DNA of 11,949 nucleotides, taken from positions 3,306 through 15,254 of the forward strand of contig DCGK01000018.1 of NCBI GenBank assembly GCA_002315235.1, in the 5' to 3' direction. The translations under genes and the position numbers were made by a program. The DNA is from Ruminococcus sp. UBA1780 (GTDB taxonomy: Bacteria > Bacillota > Clostridia > Oscillospirales > Ruminococcaceae). Below, in pieces: positions 6,893 to 11,949 of this stretch. Each line of letters opens with the position of its first letter. The first letter of the stretch is position 1. The notes under the pieces are model-generated. The model had not been told where the DNA came from, made no database searches, and saw only the letters and a list, made by a program, of their open reading frames with translations.

Positions 6893-7942
6893 ATGCCTTT
6901 AGTAATAAGAATAGGCGTTTCAGTTGCAGCGTTCATAATTGCTGCTGTTACAGGATTCGTTCTTATTCCATATCTTAAAAAGATTCATTTCGGACAGACA
7001 ATTCTTGAAATAGGGCCTGCATGGCACAAGGACAAACAGGGAACACCTATTATGGGCGGTTTTATGTTTATTATTGCAAGTCTCGTCACATCAGCAGTCG
7101 GATATACCGTCTACAGACTTACTTATTTTGATGTCAGCGGAAGTGTTGCTGTGAACGGAATGCTGAAGCTTATTTCATGTATGCTTTTTTCTGTATGCTT
7201 TTCCGCTATAGGATTTGCTGATGACTATATCAAGGCTGTCAAAAAACAGAACCTGGGACTCAGTGCAAAACAGAAAATGATTTTTCAGTTTATTGTATGT
7301 ACAGCATTTCTTGCTGCAATGCATTTTCTTGGAGATACTTCAACAGAGATAAATCTTATGTTCATTAAGTTTAATCTGGGTATTTTCTATTATCCGTTCA
7401 TGATGCTTGTAATGATTTACGTGTCAAATGCAGTTAATCTTACGGACGGCGTTGACGGACTCTGCGGTTCGGTTACAGTCGTAACTATGCTTGCTCTCAC
7501 AACAATATGCATGATGGTAAACGAATATGAAGTTTCTCTTTTTGCAATTGCGGTAGCCGGCGGATGCCTCGGATTCCTTGTATGGAATCTCCACCCTGCA
7601 AAATGCTTCATGGGTGATACCGGTTCAATGTATCTCGGCGGTGCATTTGTTGCAGTGAGCATGATTACTCACAATCACCTTGTAATGATTCTTGTCGGAA
7701 TAGTTTATATTCTTGAAGCACTTTCAGTTGTAATTCAGGTATCATATTTCAAATACACTGCAAGACAGCATTTCAGGAAAACAGGCGAAAAGGGAAAAGG
7801 AAAGAGAATTTTCAAAATGTCTCCGATTCACCATCACTTTGAGATGTGCGGATATTCAGAATACAAAATCGTTATTCTGTTCTCATTAACTGCGGTTATT
7901 GCCGGTGTGGCTTCAGTTGTACTTTGCTACAACTTCGGATAA
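6893..7942 (+). CDS. mraY: Phospho-N-acetylmuramoyl-pentapeptide-transferase MraY
   Basis: Polytopic membrane enzyme that transfers phospho-MurNAc-pentapeptide to undecaprenyl phosphate, making lipid I. The 349 residues match the family length, with about ten hydrophobic segments. Motifs: HKDKQGTPIMGG (45-56), FADDYIK (108-114) with Asp110/Asp111, NAVNLTDGVDGL (179-190) with Asp185, NLHPAKCFMGDTGS (232-245) with Asp242, and SPIHHHFE (310-317) with the conserved histidines 313-315. The ATG at 6893 has GGGAGG (6877-6882) ten nt upstream. It lies 30 nt after murE and is the last gene before a probable terminator. In B. subtilis murD follows mraY, but here the next 311 bp contain no gene. Confidence 0.96.
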   Translation: MPLVIRIGVSVAAFIIAAVTGFVLIPYLKKIHFGQTILEIGPAWHKDKQGTPIMGGFMFIIASLVTSAVGYTVYRLTYFDVSGSVAVNGMLKLISCMLFSVCFSAIGFADDYIKAVKKQNLGLSAKQKMIFQFIVCTAFLAAMHFLGDTSTEINLMFIKFNLGIFYYPFMMLVMIYVSNAVNLTDGVDGLCGSVTVVTMLALTTICMMVNEYEVSLFAIAVAGGCLGFLVWNLHPAKCFMGDTGSMYLGGAFVAVSMITHNHLVMILVGIVYILEALSVVIQVSYFKYTARQHFRKTGEKGKGKRIFKMSPIHHHFEMCGYSEYKIVILFSLTAVIAGVASVVLCYNFG

Positions 7943-7975
7943 TGACATAACTGATATAACAACACAGAGAATATC

Positions 7976-8010
7976 CCCCGCCTCTGCAGGCACGGCGGGG
8001 CTGTTCTTTC
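7976..8010 (+). terminator. Probable terminator after mraY
   Basis: A GC-rich perfect 7-bp stem, CCCCGCC (7976-7982) with GGCGGGG (7994-8000), has an 11-base loop containing CTGCAG. The following sequence, CTGTTCTTTC, is only moderately T-rich, so termination may be partial. It begins 34 bp after the mraY stop and would separate the rsmH-mraY block from ftsW-murG-ftsQ. Confidence 0.6.
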
Positions 8011-8081
8011 GTTCAGCAGGAGTTCAGTCTCTGATGAACGAAAGCAATTCTTCGGATTGTCTCTGCTTGTTAAAAGCAGAG
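8006..8081 (+). ncRNA. Chain of three adjacent hairpins in the mraY-ftsW gap (candidate structured RNA)
   Basis: Three stems follow one another almost without spacers. First, CTTTCGTTCA (8006-8015) pairs with TGAACGAAAG (8035-8044), ten perfect pairs, with CAG (8017-8019)/CTG (8031-8033) possible above a mismatch. Second, CAATTC (8045-8050) pairs with GGATTG (8054-8059), six pairs with one G-U and a TTC loop. Third, CTCTGCTT (8061-8068) pairs perfectly with AAGCAGAG (8074-8081) around GTTAA. I match this to no RNA family I know. It may be the 5' part of the ftsW leader or an independent RNA. No good ORF is present. Confidence 0.4.
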
Positions 8082-8088
8082 CTTTGAA
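8067..8088. repeat. 22-bp dispersed intergenic repeat, copy 2
   Basis: Identical over 22 bases to 58-79. Here the 12-bp unit CAGAGCTTTGAA occurs twice in a row, at 8077-8088 and 8094-8105, with a 17-bp period. The repeat overlaps the 3' arm of the third hairpin of this gap. In copy 1 the bases upstream cannot form that hairpin, so the repeat is not simply conserved for that stem. Confidence 0.6.
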
Positions 8089-8104
8089 TAACACAGAGCT
8101 TTGA

Positions 8105-8189
8105 AGTAAACGGCAGATTGTATTTGTCGTTTACTATTGTTTATAGCCGGATGCAGAATTTCTGAATCCGTTTATAAACAGTAGTAAAC
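8105..8189 (+). promoter_or_regulatory. Two mutually exclusive strong stems upstream of ftsW
   Basis: Stem 1 pairs 8105-8118 with 8122-8135: 14 pairs, two of them G-U, with a three-base loop; its base is AGTAAACG with CGTTTACT. Stem 2 pairs 8129-8145 with 8173-8189: 17 pairs with one G-U. Inside it, CGGAT (8148-8152) pairs with ATCCG (8166-8170) and CAGA (8154-8157) with TCTG (8161-8164). Both stems need GTTTACT at 8129-8135, so an RNA can form only one of them completely. This geometry resembles attenuators and riboswitch switching stems, but no T-run follows either stem. It could equally be a degenerate palindromic element. I see no convincing -35/-10 pair for ftsW in the rest of the gap. 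Confidence 0.5.
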
Positions 8190-8253
8190 ATACGAATTCA
8201 GAATCAGTTTATACATTCACTGTATACAAAGAAACCATTAAGGAGGTTTTCAG

Positions 8254-9555
8254 GTGGGAAATGAATCAGTAAAAACAAAAAAATCTGAAAACAGGAATGA
8301 CAAAAACGAAAAAACAGCTTCGTTTTCTCTAAGAAACCTTGGAACATATATAAACATGATGAGAGTTAGAGACAGAAAGAAGGGAACAATTGATCTTCCG
8401 TTTTTCTTTATTGTGTGTATTCTTCTTGTTATGGGAATAATTATGATGTTTTCAGCGAGTTATGCCTGGGCAATCAGTGAAGGTTCGCCGGGTATATTCT
8501 ATGCGCAGAGACAGATGCTTTTTGCAGGAATCGGAATAGCGGCAATGTTTATTGCGTCAAAGGTTGACTATCACGTTTTTCAGAACAAGTTTGCAGCGGG
8601 CGGGATATATCTGTTCAGTCTGATACTGCTTGTACTTGTTTTTACATCAATTGGTAGAACACATAATGAAGCACGAAGATGGATAGGATTCGGCGGCGAA
8701 AACGGATTTGAATTTCAGCCGTCGGAAATAATGAAATTTGCAATTGTAATTCTTTTTTCATATCTGATAGTAAACAATCAGAAGCGTATTGAAAACTGGA
8801 AAACCGGACTGGTTCCGCTTCTGTTTGTACTTCTGCCGGTTGTTGTGCTGCTGATGCTTCAGCCGCATCTTTCGTGTACTATTCTTATATGTATGATAGC
8901 AGTAAGTCTTGTATTTATCGGCGGTGCAAAGGTTCGTCATCTGGCTGTTGGCGGAATAGCGGGCGTAGCCGCTCTTTCACTTGCAGTATTTTACAAGATA
9001 AAGGTAGAAGGTTTTACGTATTTTCAGAACCGTTTCAGGTCATGGCTTTATCCGTTTTCAGATACCCAGGGTGTAACCTGGCAGACTGACCAGAGTCTTA
9101 TAGCTATCGGTTCAGGCGGATTTTTTGGAATGGGACTCGGAAATTCAAGACAGAAGTTTCAGTATCTTCCTGAGTCAAAAAATGACTTTGTATTTTCAAT
9201 AGTATGTGAGGAGCTTGGTTTTGTCGGTGCGGTAACAGTAATTCTTCTGTTTGCATTTTTTGTATTCAGAGGTTTTCTGATTGCATCAAAGGCTCCTGAT
9301 AAATTCGGCATGCTGGTATGTATTGGTCTGACTGCTCAGGTCGGTTTCCAGGCATTTTTAAATATCGCGGTTGTAAGCAATCTTATTCCGAATACAGGTA
9401 TCAGTCTTCCGTTCTTCAGTTACGGCGGTACATCTCTTATGATGCTTCTCGGACAGATAGGAATAATACTCAATATATCGCGGCAGATGGTTGATGATGA
9501 TAATTCAGAAACGAAAAAATCATCTGATCAGAGGCAGAAAACAGGAAGAAAGTAA
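8254..9555 (+). CDS. ftsW: FtsW/RodA/SpoVE family SEDS peptidoglycan glycosyltransferase
   Basis: Polytopic membrane enzyme of 433 residues that polymerises lipid II into glycan strands at the septum, with the class B PBP as partner. It starts at GTG 8254, seven nt after AAGGAGG (8240-8246). A polar cytoplasmic N-terminus of about 45 residues precedes the first membrane segment (47-67). SEDS motifs: RRWIGFG (141-147), FQPSEIMKFA (154-163), the loop QSLIAIGSGGFFGMGLG (280-296), YLPESKNDFVF (304-314) with Asp311 at the position of the essential aspartate of FtsW/RodA, and SLPFFSYGG (384-392). The usual QPD-LGT element reads QPHLSC (203-208), with His205 in place of Asp. The charged C-terminal tail is typical of division-type members. 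SpoVE is the alternative, since only one SEDS gene is present here. Confidence 0.93.
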   Translation: MGNESVKTKKSENRNDKNEKTASFSLRNLGTYINMMRVRDRKKGTIDLPFFFIVCILLVMGIIMMFSASYAWAISEGSPGIFYAQRQMLFAGIGIAAMFIASKVDYHVFQNKFAAGGIYLFSLILLVLVFTSIGRTHNEARRWIGFGGENGFEFQPSEIMKFAIVILFSYLIVNNQKRIENWKTGLVPLLFVLLPVVVLLMLQPHLSCTILICMIAVSLVFIGGAKVRHLAVGGIAGVAALSLAVFYKIKVEGFTYFQNRFRSWLYPFSDTQGVTWQTDQSLIAIGSGGFFGMGLGNSRQKFQYLPESKNDFVFSIVCEELGFVGAVTVILLFAFFVFRGFLIASKAPDKFGMLVCIGLTAQVGFQAFLNIAVVSNLIPNTGISLPFFSYGGTSLMMLLGQIGIILNISRQMVDDDNSETKKSSDQRQKTGRK

Positions 9556-9580
9556 ATTAGTAAATGAAAGGTATTTATAT

Positions 9581-10699
9581 ATGAGAGCGTTAATCACTGG
9601 CGGCGGAACAGGCGGACATATCAACCCTGCTCTGGCTATTGCATCAATTATAAAGGAACATGAACCGGATTCTGAGTTTCTTTTTGCAGGAACTCCGTTC
9701 GGAATGGAAGCCAGACTTATACCGGCAGCCGGATATAATTTTGCACCTATAAAAGTAAAGGGATTTCAGAGAAAGCTGTCTTTTGAAAATATAAAGAAAA
9801 ATGCCCAGGCAGCAGTGTATGCTGTTACATCACTTTCAAGAGCAAATGAAATAATCAGGGAGTTTAAGCCTGACGTTGTAATAGGAACAGGCGGATATGT
9901 AAGCGGTCCTGTTGTGAGACAGGCAGCAAAAAAAGGAATTCCGACAGCAATACATGAGCAGAATGCTTATCCGGGCGTAACAACAAAAATTCTCACCAAG
10001 AGTGTTGACAAGGTTATGCTTACTGTCAGGGAGGCTCTTGATTATCTTGGAAATGATATTGACTATACGGTCACAGGACTTCCTGTAAGAGCAGAGATAC
10101 TGAATAAAAACAGGGAGGATGCAAGAAGGGAACTCGGATTTGACAGCAGCTTTACCGTTCTTTCATTCGGCGGCAGTCTGGGTGCAGGATGCATAAATGA
10201 AACCATGGCTGAAGTAATAAGGAATACTGCAGAAAAAAATCTCAGTATTAATCATATTCACGGCTACGGCGGTATGGGCCGTGAAAGTTTTCCTGCTGCA
10301 ATGGAAAAGTACAGTATACCGATGAAATCAGAAAGAACAAGAATAACAGAGTATATCAGTGACATGGATACATGTATGGCAGCTGCGGATCTGGTTATAT
10401 GCCGTTCAGGTGCAACAACACTGGCTGAGCTTGAGGCAATGGGTAAGCCTGCGATACTGATTCCTTCTCCGATAGTTGCCGGAAATCACCAGTATCATAA
10501 TGCAAATGTTCTTGCCAGAGCAGGTGCAGCAGTTTTAATAGAGCAGAAAAATGTAAAAAGCGAAGAAGTAATAAAAATAGTTGAGGATCTTTACAACAAT
10601 CCTTCAAAAGTAAAGGAAATGTCAGAAAATTCAAAAAAACTCTGGATTGACGATACTTCAGAAAAAATCTGGCAGACAATCAGAAGTATTGTAAAGTAA
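9581..10699 (+). CDS. murG: UDP-N-acetylglucosamine--N-acetylmuramyl-(pentapeptide) pyrophosphoryl-undecaprenol N-acetylglucosamine transferase
   Basis: Peripheral membrane GT-B glycosyltransferase that converts lipid I to lipid II on the cytoplasmic face. The frame is open from 9491, inside the end of ftsW, but the family N-terminus and GAAAGG (9566-9571) nine nt upstream place the start at ATG 9581, giving 372 residues. Motifs: GGGTGGHINPAL (7-18, His13), GTGGYVSGP (102-110), HEQNAYPG (125-132), SFGGSLGA (195-202) in the donor domain, RSGATTLAELEAMGKP (275-290) with Glu283 in the UDP-GlcNAc-binding region, and NHQYHNA (302-308). It lies 25 nt after ftsW and 26 nt before ftsQ, so the three are probably co-transcribed. 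Confidence 0.96.
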   Translation: MRALITGGGTGGHINPALAIASIIKEHEPDSEFLFAGTPFGMEARLIPAAGYNFAPIKVKGFQRKLSFENIKKNAQAAVYAVTSLSRANEIIREFKPDVVIGTGGYVSGPVVRQAAKKGIPTAIHEQNAYPGVTTKILTKSVDKVMLTVREALDYLGNDIDYTVTGLPVRAEILNKNREDARRELGFDSSFTVLSFGGSLGAGCINETMAEVIRNTAEKNLSINHIHGYGGMGRESFPAAMEKYSIPMKSERTRITEYISDMDTCMAAADLVICRSGATTLAELEAMGKPAILIPSPIVAGNHQYHNANVLARAGAAVLIEQKNVKSEEVIKIVEDLYNNPSKVKEMSENSKKLWIDDTSEKIWQTIRSIVK

Positions 10700-10725
10700 C
10701 GGTCTGCGGCTGAAGGTCTTTAAAA

Positions 10726-11691
10726 ATGCTTAAATTTAATAAAGTTGATATTGAAAACAAGAACAATCAGAAGCGAAACAGAAGAAGAAGGAAAAACATG
10801 ATAGGATACTATATTCTTGCAGCGTTTCTTGCTGCCGGAATAGCAGGAGTCCTTTCAGTTACGCTTCTTTTTAATGTAAACGGTGTTGTTATAACGGGGA
10901 TGAAGGATTCTTCATATACCGAAGATGATATCATTGACAGTTCAGGTATTGTCAGAGGAGATAATCTCATACGCATGAAAACAGCAAGAATAAGGGAAAG
11001 AATGCTGGACAAACTTATATATATAGATGATGTTGAGATTAAAAAGAATCTTCCTGACAAGGTTGAAATAAACATTGTTCCAAGTAAAGGAACTGCGTAT
11101 GTTGAGTGCAGGGGCGGCTACATGCTGGTCAGTGAAAGCTGGAGAATTATCGGACACGCAGAGCAGCCTGAAGACAGAAATCTGATTGTGGTAAAAGGCT
11201 TTGATCCGAAAACCAATGAAGAAAAAACCACAATGATGTCAAATGACAGTGACAAGGATGAGGCACTCAGAAGTATTCTCGGTGAGATAAAGGAACAGAA
11301 CATAGAGAATATAGTATCTGTTGATATCAGTGATAAGTTTGATATTGTTCTGAATTATCAGAACAGAATCAAGATAAAAATTGAGAAACCTGATGATATT
11401 GAGTACAAGCTCAGATATGCATACAGGATTATTACTGATGAACTCAGGGATAACAAAAGCGGTTATCTTATATACCGTAATTCACTTGGTTATTCGTATA
11501 TATCCGATGAAGAATACAACAGAATAAACGGCAGCGTCAGTGCTTATCCGCCTGTTATGACAGGAATACCTGAAACCTCCGTAACTGATATTACCGCCGT
11601 TTCAGGACAGGCGCCGGTTTCGCTTACAGACGCAGATACAGCTGAATCGGTTACTGAACCGCCTGCACCGGTACCTCCTGCAGGGTGGTAG
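10726..11691 (+). CDS. ftsQ: FtsQ/DivIB-type cell division protein with POTRA domain
   Basis: Bitopic division protein of 321 residues that binds the FtsL/DivIC coiled coils in the divisome. It has a strongly basic cytoplasmic N-terminus (RNRRRRKN, 17-24), one membrane segment (about 26-49) and an FtsQ-type POTRA domain (about 50-118). Within the POTRA domain, SSGIVRGDNLIRMKTARIR (72-90) and IDDVEIKKNLPDKVEINIVP (100-119) show the usual pattern. The beta domain follows to about 262. The last ~50 residues (270-321) are a Pro/Thr/Ser/Ala-rich, acidic, probably disordered tail. GAAGG (10712-10716) lies nine nt before the ATG. In clusters that carry murC or murB, those often sit between murG and this gene; here they do not. 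Confidence 0.9.
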   Translation: MLKFNKVDIENKNNQKRNRRRRKNMIGYYILAAFLAAGIAGVLSVTLLFNVNGVVITGMKDSSYTEDDIIDSSGIVRGDNLIRMKTARIRERMLDKLIYIDDVEIKKNLPDKVEINIVPSKGTAYVECRGGYMLVSESWRIIGHAEQPEDRNLIVVKGFDPKTNEEKTTMMSNDSDKDEALRSILGEIKEQNIENIVSVDISDKFDIVLNYQNRIKIKIEKPDDIEYKLRYAYRIITDELRDNKSGYLIYRNSLGYSYISDEEYNRINGSVSAYPPVMTGIPETSVTDITAVSGQAPVSLTDADTAESVTEPPAPVPPAGW

Positions 11692-11740
11692 TCTGAAATT
11701 ATCAGAAAGTATGATTTATACATAAATTTTTAAATTCCAC

Positions 11741-11769
11741 TTGAAATCATAATGAAAATATGATAAACT
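11741..11769 (+). promoter_or_regulatory. Candidate promoter of ftsZ
   Basis: TTGAAA (11741-11746, five of six -35 bases) is followed after 17 bp by TAAACT (11764-11769, four of six), preceded by TG at 11761-11762 as an extended -10. The surroundings are AT-rich. A start near 11776 would give a leader of about 70 nt. No terminator is visible between ftsQ and here, so ftsZ may also receive read-through. The 156-bp gap (11692-11847) contains no gene. Confidence 0.55.
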
Positions 11770-11847
11770 AATAGTAAATGTTTATAGTGGATTATTATTT
11801 ATTTGATTTTTATTTTATTAATAGCATAAATTGAGAGGAGTATTATA

Positions 11848-11949
11848 ATGTCAGGTTTTGTTTTTGAAAACGATGCATACGATCCGGAAGTAAATATAAA
11901 AGTTATTGGTGTCGGCGGCGGCGGCGGAAATGCTCTCAACTGCATGGCT
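11848..11949 (+). CDS. ftsZ: Cell division GTPase FtsZ (5' end only)
   Basis: Only the first 34 codons are inside the window; the gene runs off the right edge. The ATG follows GAGAGGAG (11833-11840) with 7-nt spacing. After a short variable N-terminus, NIKVIGVGGGGGNALN (residues 16-31) is the first beta strand and nucleotide-binding loop of FtsZ, as in the known IKVIGVGGGGGNAV form. FtsZ polymerises into the Z-ring that recruits the proteins encoded upstream. Cys32 stands where many FtsZ proteins have Arg, but this position varies. A divergent FtsZ paralogue cannot be excluded from so little sequence. ftsA, often directly upstream, is absent. Confidence 0.88.
   Translation, partial: MSGFVFENDAYDPEVNIKVIGVGGGGGNALNCMA

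Noticed and set aside
8118..8147. TTGTAT with TATAGC as an ftsW promoter
   Set aside because: It is a weak match at both boxes with an 18-bp spacer, inside the hairpin region; not better than chance in AT-rich DNA.
7943..8253. Remnant of murD in the mraY-ftsW gap
   Set aside because: No Mur ligase motif or long open frame is visible in any frame; the gap is explained by hairpins and repeats.
9491..9580. Upstream start for murG inside ftsW
   Set aside because: It would add 30 polar residues before the MurG N-terminal motif; ATG 9581 has its own SD and fits the family length.
11692..11706. TCTGA-AATTA-TCAGA hairpin after ftsQ as a terminator
   Set aside because: It has only five AT-rich pairs and no adjacent T-run; read-through to ftsZ remains possible.

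Overview
The window is a division and cell wall (dcw) gene cluster from a low-to-moderate-GC Gram-positive bacterium. All genes lie on the + strand. The gene set (type III pantothenate kinase, RsmH with a C-terminal cysteine cluster, an FtsL-like protein, a class B PBP with two PASTA domains, DivIB-type FtsQ), the strong AGGAGG-like ribosome binding sites and the TTG/GTG starts point to Firmicutes/Clostridia. My best guess, by impression rather than by comparison, is the Ruminococcus/Oscillospiraceae group. MurE carries the DNPR motif of meso-diaminopimelate-adding enzymes, so the peptidoglycan is probably DAP-type.

Layout. Positions 1-180 hold a good intrinsic terminator for an upstream gene, one copy of a 22-bp repeat and two tandem perfect extended -10 elements, leading into coaX (181-924). 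A 377-bp AT-rich gap with a near-consensus sigma-A promoter (1139-1168) follows. It drives rsmH (1302-2234), an ftsL-like gene (2243-2719), a PASTA-PBP of the SpoVD/PBP2B type (2924-5404, TTG start), murE (5426-6862, TTG start) and mraY (6893-7942). A probable terminator closes this block at 7976-8000. After a 311-bp hairpin-rich gap with no gene comes a second block: ftsW (8254-9555, GTG start), murG (9581-10699) and ftsQ/divIB (10726-11691). After a 156-bp gap with its own candidate promoter, the first 34 codons of ftsZ run off the right edge.

How the genes fit together. MurE extends the cytoplasmic UDP-MurNAc peptide, MraY makes lipid I and MurG makes lipid II. FtsW (SEDS glycosyltransferase) and the PASTA-PBP (transpeptidase) would polymerise and crosslink it at the septum, with FtsL and FtsQ/DivIB as the membrane regulators and FtsZ as the scaffold. 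RsmH methylates 16S rRNA and is a conventional passenger of the cluster. coaX (coenzyme A synthesis) appears to be a separate transcription unit.

What is unusual. The coding part is ordinary. murF, murD, murC/murB, ftsA and mraZ are not at the places they often occupy. The most interesting DNA is non-coding: the mraY-ftsW gap contains a chain of closely packed hairpins ending in two strong, mutually exclusive stems upstream of ftsW. The ftsL-PBP gap contains a ~70-nt hairpin and a second pair of competing stems next to the PBP ribosome binding site. Both are candidates for undescribed cis-regulatory RNA, but this is inference from base pairing seen by eye. I see no CRISPR array, tRNA, rRNA, transposase or phage gene.
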